Below are positions 1 to 4,892 of a DNA stretch of 12,421 nucleotides, in pieces (within the stretch, counting starts at the first letter, position 1; each line of letters begins with the position of its first letter). Source of the DNA: an uncultured Collinsella sp. (GTDB lineage: Bacteria; Actinomycetota; Coriobacteriia; Coriobacteriales; Coriobacteriaceae); contig CAKUCJ010000014.1 in the NCBI GenBank assembly GCA_934643435.1, positions 1 to 12,421 of the forward strand. The letters are read 5' to 3'. Under the pieces are notes generated by a model. It was not told where the DNA came from, searched no databases, and saw only the letters and a list, made by a program, of their open reading frames with translations. The position numbers and the translations under genes are program-made.

Positions 1-44
1 CCCGAGGTGCCGTCGATGATAAGCGTGTGCTGATGGTTGGACAT
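1..44 (-). CDS. larC: Probable LarC, nickel insertase for the nickel-pincer cofactor (5' end only)
   Basis: Only the first 14 complete codons are in the window; the gene runs off the left edge on the minus strand. The peptide reads MSNHQHTLIIDGTSG, where the last residue is inferred from a partial codon. LarC proteins characteristically open with a hydrophobic strand followed by D-x-x-(S/G)-G before a GDM motif, and LIIDGTSG fits this. In the known pathway LarC inserts nickel into the dithiolated pyridinium nucleotide made by LarB and LarE. The gene starts 10 bases after the larB stop codon, in the usual larB-larC order, and a good Shine-Dalgarno site precedes the ATG. The assignment rests on context plus a very short peptide, so it is probable rather than certain. 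Confidence 0.65.
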   Translation of the reverse strand, partial: MSNHQHTLIIDGTS

Positions 45-50
45 GGAATG

Positions 51-54
51 CTCC

Positions 55-57
<3 letters not shown>
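51..57 (-). promoter_or_regulatory. Shine-Dalgarno of larC overlapping the larB stop codon
   Basis: On the minus strand the sequence reads TAAGGAG, six bases before the larC ATG. Its TAA is the stop codon of larB. Ribosomes ending larB therefore sit on the larC initiation site, which implies translational coupling of the two genes and fixes the larC start. Confidence 0.75.
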
Positions 58-837
<780 letters not shown>

Positions 838-880
838 ATAAGTTCCCTTCGACGCTTAAAAGTTTAGCACGCGAAAGGTT

Positions 881-914
881 ATTTCCGAACATTAGAGCAA
901 AATTGTTCGGAAAT
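881..914. promoter_or_regulatory. 11-bp perfect inverted repeat upstream of larB, candidate operator
   Basis: ATTTCCGAACA (881-891) and TGTTCGGAAAT (904-914) are perfect inverted arms separated by 12 AT-rich bases. On the minus strand the spacer and one arm include TCTAAT, a one-mismatch -10 hexamer, so the repeat would straddle a larB promoter. No convincing -35 was found. The arms are not GC-rich and no T-run follows, so a serB terminator is less likely than a protein-binding site. The binding protein is unknown. Confidence 0.5.
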
Positions 915-953
915 CTAATATGTCAGATTTGATGGAGTTGTGAGGCTAACTCG

Positions 954-1589
954 CTAGTCGCGCAGGATGATGTCCATGGCGAGCATCAGGTTGCGCTCAT
1001 CGATGGCAAACGGTGCCGCCTCGCGCGTCTTGGGCTTGGCGCAAAACGCGATACCGGTGCCTGCGGCCTGGATCATGGGGATGTCGTTTGCCCCGTCGCC
1101 GATCGCGACGGTGTGGGCCATATCGACACCGCACTCAACTGCCCAATCCAGCAGCTGGATGAGCTTGGACTCCTTGGTCACAATGTCGGCCGCCAGCTTG
1201 CCGGTGAGCTGGCCGCCCGCGACCTCCAAGCGGTTGGCCAGACAAAAGTCGATGCCCGCGGCGGCAACGATCTTGTCGGCGACCTCGTGGAAACCGCCAC
1301 TTACTACGCCGACCTTCCAGCCCTTGCTGTGCGCCGAGCGCACGAGCTCCAGCGCGCCGGGGGTAAACGTCACGCGCTCAAAGGTGCGCTCGAACACGCT
1401 CTCGTCCAAACCCGCAAGCAGTCCCACGCGCTCCTCGAGCGCCTGCTTAAAGTCCAGTTCGCCGCGCATGGCGCGCTCGGTGATTTGCGCCACCTGCTCG
1501 CCCACGCCGGCTTCCTCGCCCAACAGGTCGATAACCTCCTGGTTGATGAGGGTGGAGTCGATATCCATAACAATGAGGCGTGCAGTCAT
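954..1589 (-). CDS. serB: Phosphoserine phosphatase SerB (short form)
   Basis: This HAD-superfamily phosphatase of 212 residues performs the last step of serine synthesis, phosphoserine to serine. Motif I is MDIDSTLIN, with nucleophile Asp9 and acid/base Asp11. Motif II is VVSGGF with Ser97. The conserved lysine lies in KESK near 139-142. Motif III is GDGANDIPM with Asp165 and Asp169. The ERAMRGELDF segment near 38-47 is the SerB cap signature. The N-terminal extension found in the 322-residue E. coli enzyme is absent. An in-frame ATG lies 45 bases further upstream, but the later ATG was chosen because it places motif I at the usual distance from the N-terminus and is preceded by GGAAAGG on the minus strand. 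It is divergent from aspS, and larB follows downstream. Confidence 0.93.
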   Translation of the reverse strand: MTARLIVMDIDSTLINQEVIDLLGEEAGVGEQVAQITERAMRGELDFKQALEERVGLLAGLDESVFERTFERVTFTPGALELVRSAHSKGWKVGVVSGGFHEVADKIVAAAGIDFCLANRLEVAGGQLTGKLAADIVTKESKLIQLLDWAVECGVDMAHTVAIGDGANDIPMIQAAGTGIAFCAKPKTREAAPFAIDERNLMLAMDIILRD

Positions 1590-1729
1590 GACGGGCCTTT
1601 CCAAGTGCTGTTTTATTGGGGCATATTGTCGCACGTGACGCGTACGGGCGGGTGCCGCAGTGCGTCAATTGTTTCGTCTCCGTCAAGTCTTTGGGCAGGA
1701 GCCACTTTTTCGCGGTACATCGGCACGGG

Positions 1730-1738
1730 TGCGATAAG
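1730..1738 (+). promoter_or_regulatory. Weak extended -10 candidate for aspS
   Basis: TGCGATAAG (TGN plus a four-of-six -10 hexamer) lies about 108 bases before the aspS start in the divergent serB-aspS gap. No good -35 was found at the right distance. This is the best promoter-like string in the gap, but it is weak. Confidence 0.25.
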
Positions 1739-1793
1739 ATAGAACGCCATGTCTGGCTGCGCGGTTTACGCAGGCTGGGCAAATCTGTACGAC

Positions 1794-1818
1794 GCCGCCC
1801 GGAACGACACGGGGCGGC
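1794..1818 (+). other. GC-rich hairpin in the aspS leader
   Basis: GCCGCCC (1794-1800) and GGGCGGC (1812-1818) form a perfect 7-bp stem with an 11-base loop. It ends 11 bases before the aspS Shine-Dalgarno AAAGGAGG (1829-1836). A smaller 5-bp hairpin, CTGCG/CGCAG, lies at 1757-1773. No T-run follows, so it is not a terminator. It could affect translation of aspS, but no known leader class was recognised. Confidence 0.4.
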
Positions 1819-1845
1819 ACAGATCCATAAAGGAGGATCACTGGT

Positions 1846-3633
1846 ATGAGCCAGACCCGTCCCATCGACGAGCATTCCATGCACACCCGTACCTGCGGCG
1901 AGCTTCGCCGCGAGAACGTGGGCGAAGAGGTCACCCTCACCGGTTGGGTGAGCCGTCGCCGCGATCACGGCGGCCTCATCTTCTGCGACCTTCGCGACCG
2001 CGAGGGCATCACGCAGCTCACCTTCGACCCCGAGCACTCCGACGGCGATGCCTTTAAGATCGCCGAGACCATGCGCCCCGAGTGGCCCATCAGGATCCAC
2101 GGCGTCGTGCGCGCCCGTGGCGAGGAGACCACCAACGCCAAGCTCGCGACCGGCGAGATCGAGGTCCTGACCGACCACGCCGAGGTGCTCAACACTTCCG
2201 TCACCCCGCCGTTCCAGATCGAGGATGGCATCGAGACCAGCGAGGACACCCGTCTGCGCTATCGCTATCTGGACCTCCGTCGTCCCGAGATGATGGCCAA
2301 CCTCAAGCTGCGCTCCGACTTTACCTTCGCTATTCGCGAGGCGCTGCACAACCGTGAGTTCATGGAGGTCGAGACGCCCTCCCTGTTCAAGTCCACGCCC
2401 GAGGGCGCTCGCGACTTCATCGTCCCCAGCCGCATCCAGCCGGGCAACTTCTACGCCCTGCCGCAGTCCCCGCAGCTCCTGAAGCAGCTGCTCATGGTCG
2501 GTGGCGTCGAGCGCTACTACCAGGTTGCCAAGTGCTTCCGCGACGAGGATCTGCGTGCCGACCGTCAGCCCGAGTTCACCCAGGTCGATATCGAGATGTC
2601 CTTCGTGGACCAGAACGATGTCATGAGCGCCCTCGAAGAGGTCCTGGCCGACGCCTTCGGCCGCATGGGCGTCGAGATGCCCACGCCGCTGCGTCGCATG
2701 GACTACTGGGAGGCCATGGACACCTATGGCTCCGACAAACCCGACACCCGCTACGGCATGCACTTGGTCGACCTGACCGACGTGTTCGCCAACTCCAAGT
2801 TCAAGGTCTTCGCGACCGCCGCGAACGAGGAGGGTTCCGTCGTCAAGGCCATCAACGCCAAGGGCGCTGGTGCCTGGGCCCGTGCCAAGATCGATAAGCT
2901 CGCCGGTGTGGCTTCCGCGTTTGGCGCCAAGGGCCTGGCCTGGATCGCCTTCCGCGAGGACGGCTCCATCAACAGCCCCATCGTCAAGTTCTTCTCGGAC
3001 GAGGAGATGGCCGCTCTGCGCGAGCGCATGGACGTCGAGCCCGGCGACCTTGTGATGTTCGCCGCCGGCCCGCGCCTGCTCTCCGACGAGATCCTGGGCG
3101 GTATGCGTTCGCACATGGCCAACGCGCTCGAGATCAAGCGCGAGGGCCACGACTTCCTGTGGGTCGTCAACTTCCCGCTGTTCCACTGGGACGAGGATCG
3201 CAAGGCCTATGCTGCCGAGCATCAGCCCTTCACCCTGCCGACCGAGACCGACATCGCCAAGATCGAGGCCGATCCGTTGGCAGCCGGTTCTTGCACCTAC
3301 GACTTTGTCATGGACGGCTTTGAGGCCGGCGGCGGCGGTATGCGTATCCACAACGCCGAGATGCAGATGTCCATGCTTAAGCTTCTGGGCTTTACCGAGG
3401 AGCGGGCCGAGTCGCAGTTTGGCTTCCTCATGGAGGCCCTCAAGTTTGGTGCGCCCCCGATGGGCGGCTTCGCCCTGGGCCTGGACCGCGTGTGCATGCT
3501 GCTCACCGGCTCCGACTCCATCCGCGACGTCATGGCGTTCCCCAAGACGGCCAGCGGCTCCGACCTCATGTCGGGCGCTCCGAGTGCCGTTTCCGGCGCC
3601 CAGCTCAAGGACGTCAGCCTGCGCCTGATGTAG
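1846..3633 (+). CDS. aspS: Aspartyl-tRNA synthetase, bacterial type
   Basis: This class II aminoacyl-tRNA synthetase of 595 residues charges tRNA-Asp, and perhaps also tRNA-Asn, with aspartate. An N-terminal OB-fold anticodon-binding domain (about residues 14-110) contains TGWVSRRRDHGG. The catalytic core includes QSPQ (207-210) and motif 2, FRDEDLRADRQPEFTQ, from Phe231. A bacterial GAD-type insertion fills roughly residues 295-420. Motif 3 contains GLDR at 545-548, followed by the family tail FPKTASGSDLMSGAPS. The length is typical (about 590). The start follows a strong Shine-Dalgarno AAAGGAGG with nine-base spacing; a second in-frame ATG at codon 12 fits family alignments but lacks its own site. 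His41 in RRRDHGG is the residue associated with non-discriminating AspRS enzymes, so this enzyme may also supply Asp-tRNA-Asn for an amidotransferase. The gene is divergent from serB and ends in a strong terminator. Confidence 0.97.
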   Translation: MSQTRPIDEHSMHTRTCGELRRENVGEEVTLTGWVSRRRDHGGLIFCDLRDREGITQLTFDPEHSDGDAFKIAETMRPEWPIRIHGVVRARGEETTNAKLATGEIEVLTDHAEVLNTSVTPPFQIEDGIETSEDTRLRYRYLDLRRPEMMANLKLRSDFTFAIREALHNREFMEVETPSLFKSTPEGARDFIVPSRIQPGNFYALPQSPQLLKQLLMVGGVERYYQVAKCFRDEDLRADRQPEFTQVDIEMSFVDQNDVMSALEEVLADAFGRMGVEMPTPLRRMDYWEAMDTYGSDKPDTRYGMHLVDLTDVFANSKFKVFATAANEEGSVVKAINAKGAGAWARAKIDKLAGVASAFGAKGLAWIAFREDGSINSPIVKFFSDEEMAALRERMDVEPGDLVMFAAGPRLLSDEILGGMRSHMANALEIKREGHDFLWVVNFPLFHWDEDRKAYAAEHQPFTLPTETDIAKIEADPLAAGSCTYDFVMDGFEAGGGGMRIHNAEMQMSMLKLLGFTEERAESQFGFLMEALKFGAPPMGGFALGLDRVCMLLTGSDSIRDVMAFPKTASGSDLMSGAPSAVSGAQLKDVSLRLM

Positions 3634-3657
3634 GCAAACGACTTACATATTGCTCGC

Positions 3658-3692
3658 AACGAGGGAAGGACACGCGCCTTCCCTCGTTTTTT
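3658..3692 (+). terminator. Intrinsic terminator of aspS
   Basis: A perfect 12-bp stem (3658-3669 with 3677-3688, core GAGGGAAGG/CCTTCCCTC) with a 7-base loop runs into six Ts at 3687-3692. It starts 25 bases after the aspS stop codon. Confidence 0.92.
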
Positions 3693-3719
3693 GTGCGACG
3701 TGGACGCGCGTCGGTAACG

Positions 3720-3725
3720 TACAAT
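3720..3725 (+). promoter_or_regulatory. -10 hexamer candidate for ptsH
   Basis: TACAAT, a one-mismatch -10 element, lies 54 bases before the ptsH start and just after the aspS terminator. No good -35 was found at 16-18 bases. The upstream terminator makes a ptsH-specific promoter likely in this gap. Confidence 0.4.
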
Positions 3726-3779
3726 GACTACCACGTGGCTGGGTTTGCCGGCTGAATGTGCGATGCCGTGGGAGGGGAC

Positions 3780-4028
3780 ATGGTCGAGTTTACAAAGACG
3801 ATTAAAGATCCGTTGGGACTGCATGCCCGCCCGGTTGCGCTGCTCTACGACATCATCGCCAGGCACCGCAGCGACGTGTCGGTCAGCATTGGCGACCGCC
3901 ATACCGATGGTCGCGATGTTATGGGCCTCATGGCTCTCTACGGCGAGTGCGGCGAGGACATCGTGTTCCGCGTTTCGGGCGTAGACGAGGCTTCGTGCGT
4001 CACGTCGATCAGAAACCTTTCGCTTTAA
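3780..4028 (+). CDS. ptsH: HPr-family phosphocarrier protein with Asp at position 46
   Basis: This 82-residue protein matches HPr, the phosphocarrier between enzyme I and the sugar-specific EIIA proteins of the cytoplasmic phosphotransferase system. The active-site motif GLHARPV places the phosphorylated histidine exactly at residue 15, with Arg17 and Pro18 conserved. The regulatory helix reads GRDVMGLMAL, which aligns with KSIMGVMSL of Bacillus HPr. The residue at position 46, normally the HPr-kinase target serine, is aspartate (codon GAT at 3915-3917). The start was set at 3780 because GGGAGGGG lies just upstream and the product then has normal HPr length and numbering; an ATG 24 bases earlier has no ribosome site. 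The gene stands alone: no ptsI, hprK or EII gene is adjacent. A catabolite-type HPr paralog (Crh-like) is less likely because His15 is kept. Confidence 0.9.
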   Translation: MVEFTKTIKDPLGLHARPVALLYDIIARHRSDVSVSIGDRHTDGRDVMGLMALYGECGEDIVFRVSGVDEASCVTSIRNLSL

Positions 4029-4035
4029 ACGCAAC

Positions 4036-4068
4036 AATGTGACAAAGGGACTGTCCCTTTGTCACATT
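4036..4068. repeat. 33-nt near-perfect palindrome, probable dispersed repeat
   Basis: Arms 4036-4050 and 4054-4068 are perfect 15-bp inverted copies (AATGTGACAAAGGGA and its complement) around the 3-base loop CTG. It begins seven bases after the ptsH stop codon. No T-run follows, and a conventional terminator lies 12 bases downstream, so it is not needed for termination. The TGTGACAAAGGGAC/GTCCCTTTGTCACA pattern resembles palindromic repeats I recall from several anaerobe genomes; that recollection is unverified. Confidence 0.7.
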
Positions 4069-4080
4069 CATTGGTATCAA

Positions 4081-4122
4081 AAGGCGCCGTAAAGGGATAC
4101 CTTTGCGGCGCCTTCTTTGTTT
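4081..4122 (+). terminator. Intrinsic terminator of ptsH
   Basis: AAGGCGCCG (4081-4089) pairs with CGGCGCCTT (4106-4114). The stem continues inward through one G-T wobble and five more pairs to a GATA tetraloop, about 15 bp in all. The interrupted T-tract CTTTGTTT follows. Confidence 0.85.
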
Positions 4123-4166
4123 CGCATGGGAAACTTTTTCGAAAACTGAATAGGGACCCTTCCCAA

Positions 4167-4218
4167 AAAGTTAACCGCGTGCTAGTTTACTAAAGCGAAC
4201 ATAGACGTGGCTAACTTT
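4167..4218. promoter_or_regulatory. Inverted half-sites upstream of feoA1, candidate iron-regulator binding region
   Basis: AAAGTTAACCGCG (4167-4179) and CGTGGCTAACTTT (4206-4218) are inverted copies matching at 11 of 13 positions, 26 bases apart and ending 44 bases before feoA1. The core AAGTTA/CTAACTT also occurs as a tight palindrome before feoB. The region further holds the palindrome TTTTCGAAAA (4136-4145) and inverted arms AACTTTTT/AAAAAGTT (4132-4139, 4165-4172). A promoter must lie here, but no clear -35/-10 pair was identified. Regulation by iron is inferred from position. Confidence 0.4.
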
Positions 4219-4262
4219 CGCCGTGTCGATGTTGAGGACGATTCGATGTTAGGAGCCCAGTC

Positions 4263-4505
4263 ATGTCTAGCGGACCGCAGATGCCGGCCATGCCGCTTTC
4301 GATGGTGAAGGCGGGCGAAACCGTGCGCGTGTCTCGTGTAAAGGGCAACGAGGACATGAAGCACCACCTCAAGGACCTCGGCTTTGTCGAGGGTAGCGAG
4401 ATTCACGTGGTGAGCTCGAGTGGCGCCAACATCATCGTTACCGTGCTGGGTGCCCGCTTTGGCATCGATTCCAAGGTGGCCATGCACATCATGACCGTCG
4501 GTTAG
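4263..4505 (+). CDS. feoA: FeoA-family ferrous iron transport accessory protein (first copy)
   Basis: This small cytoplasmic SH3-like beta-barrel protein of 80 residues works with the iron permease FeoB. Family signatures are the MVKAGETVRVSRVKG opening strand, the helix HHLKDLGFVEGSEI with the conserved LG-(F/L)-x-x-G turn, and the C-terminal VLGARFGIDSKVAMHI strand, equivalent to the G-x-x-x-(A/G)-(I/L) end of FeoA. About 12 residues precede the domain. The start is supported by AGGAG seven bases upstream. It heads a feoA-feoA-feoB cluster, with a second FeoA 40 bases downstream, and a hairpin followed by Ts overlaps its stop codon. Having two FeoA proteins per FeoB is common in anaerobes; their exact division of labour is not known. 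Confidence 0.92.
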   Translation: MSSGPQMPAMPLSMVKAGETVRVSRVKGNEDMKHHLKDLGFVEGSEIHVVSSSGANIIVTVLGARFGIDSKVAMHIMTVG

Positions 4506-4519
4506 TCGACGGTATTTTT
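4494..4519 (+). terminator. Terminator-like hairpin overlapping the feoA1 stop codon
   Basis: ACCGTCG (4494-4500) and CGACGGT (4507-4513) form a 7-bp stem whose 6-base loop contains the TAG stop of feoA1, followed by ATTTTT. The stem is short, so it may act as a weak terminator or attenuator that sets the ratio of feoA1 to feoA2-feoB. Ribosomes finishing feoA1 would melt it. Confidence 0.45.
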
Positions 4520-4545
4520 GCAAGTACTGAAAGGGGGACAAGTAA

Positions 4546-4767
4546 ATGAAGACGTTGGGTGACGTTAAGGTGGGCGAGAGCTCGACCATCGTCAAGCTTC
4601 ACGGTGAGGGCGCGCTTCGCCGCCACCTTATGGACCTGGGGCTCATCAAGGGCACGTCGTTTAAGGTCGTGAAGGTCGCACCGCTCGGAGATCCGGTCGA
4701 GATCAACGTACGCGGCTACGAGCTTTCCATCCGCAAGGAGGAGGCCGCCGTCGTCGAGGTCCAGTAA
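4546..4767 (+). CDS. feoA: FeoA-family ferrous iron transport accessory protein (second copy)
   Basis: This is a 73-residue SH3-like protein of the FeoA family. It has the pattern LGDVKVGESSTIVKLHGEG, then a helix RRHLMDLGLIKGTSF, then VAPLGDPVEINVRGYELSIRKEEAAVVEV. The DLGLIKG turn and the GYELSIRKEEA segment are classic FeoA features. Compared with the first copy, it keeps the canonical ...DPVEINVRGYELSLR... strand of FeoA proteins encoded next to feoB, so it is the better candidate for the direct FeoB partner. A Shine-Dalgarno AAGGGGG precedes the ATG by eight bases. It is 40 bases after feoA1 and 125 bases before feoB; that second gap holds a candidate operator and a hairpin, so feoB may also be transcribed separately. 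Confidence 0.93.
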   Translation: MKTLGDVKVGESSTIVKLHGEGALRRHLMDLGLIKGTSFKVVKVAPLGDPVEINVRGYELSIRKEEAAVVEVQ

Positions 4768-4797
4768 AAGGGCCTGCGGCGTACATTTCTGCAGATA

Positions 4798-4817
4798 AAG
4801 TTAGGTTTTTCTAACTT
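4798..4817. promoter_or_regulatory. Palindromic operator candidate upstream of feoB
   Basis: AAGTTAG (4798-4804) and CTAACTT (4811-4817) are perfect inverted arms with the 6-base spacer GTTTTT, 75 bases before feoB. The TTAGG...CTAA layout and 19-20 bp size recall DtxR/IdeR-family iron boxes (consensus TTAGGTTAGCCTAACCTAA). An iron-responsive repressor of that family is the natural suspect. This is inference from motif shape and location only. Confidence 0.5.
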
Positions 4818-4846
4818 AACGCAGCATCTTTGAAGCACATTATCCA

Positions 4847-4872
4847 GCCCGTGCGGAGAAAGCAGCGCGGGC
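4847..4872 (+). other. Hairpin in the feoB leader
   Basis: GCCCGTGC (4847-4854) and GCGCGGGC (4865-4872) form an 8-bp stem with one G-T wobble and a 10-base loop containing GGAGAAAG. It ends 20 bases before the feoB start. No T-run follows. It may shape the feoB ribosome-binding region; no known riboswitch was recognised. Confidence 0.35.
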
Positions 4873-4892
4873 AAACAAGGAAGAAGGATTGA

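Noticed and set aside
881..914. LexA/SOS box reading of the GAAC...GTTC repeat
   Set aside because: GAAC and GTTC are separated by 14 bases, whereas the Gram-positive LexA site has 4.
1590..1634. Earlier ATG for serB adding 15 residues
   Set aside because: It has no clear ribosome site, and the extra residues precede the normal SerB start; motif I is correctly placed from the later ATG.
1640..1845. T-box riboswitch before aspS
   Set aside because: No T-box core sequence (GGTGG-N-ACCGCG-like) and no antiterminator/terminator pair were found; only simple hairpins are present.
1749..2057. Open frame starting in the aspS leader, considered as a leader peptide
   Set aside because: It runs out of frame into aspS without stopping before it, has no ribosome site, and its translation resembles no leader peptide.
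1447..3351. Very long open frame antisense to aspS, with similar ones antisense to feoB (4716-6539), uxaC (9186-10559) and uxaB (10737-12332)
   Set aside because: These are GC-rich shadow frames opposite strongly conserved genes. Their translations are low-complexity Gly/Val/Asp/Leu/His-rich and match no family I recognise.
3756..3779. Earlier ATG for ptsH adding 8 residues
   Set aside because: No Shine-Dalgarno precedes it; the ATG at 3780 has GGGAGGGG and restores canonical HPr numbering (His15).
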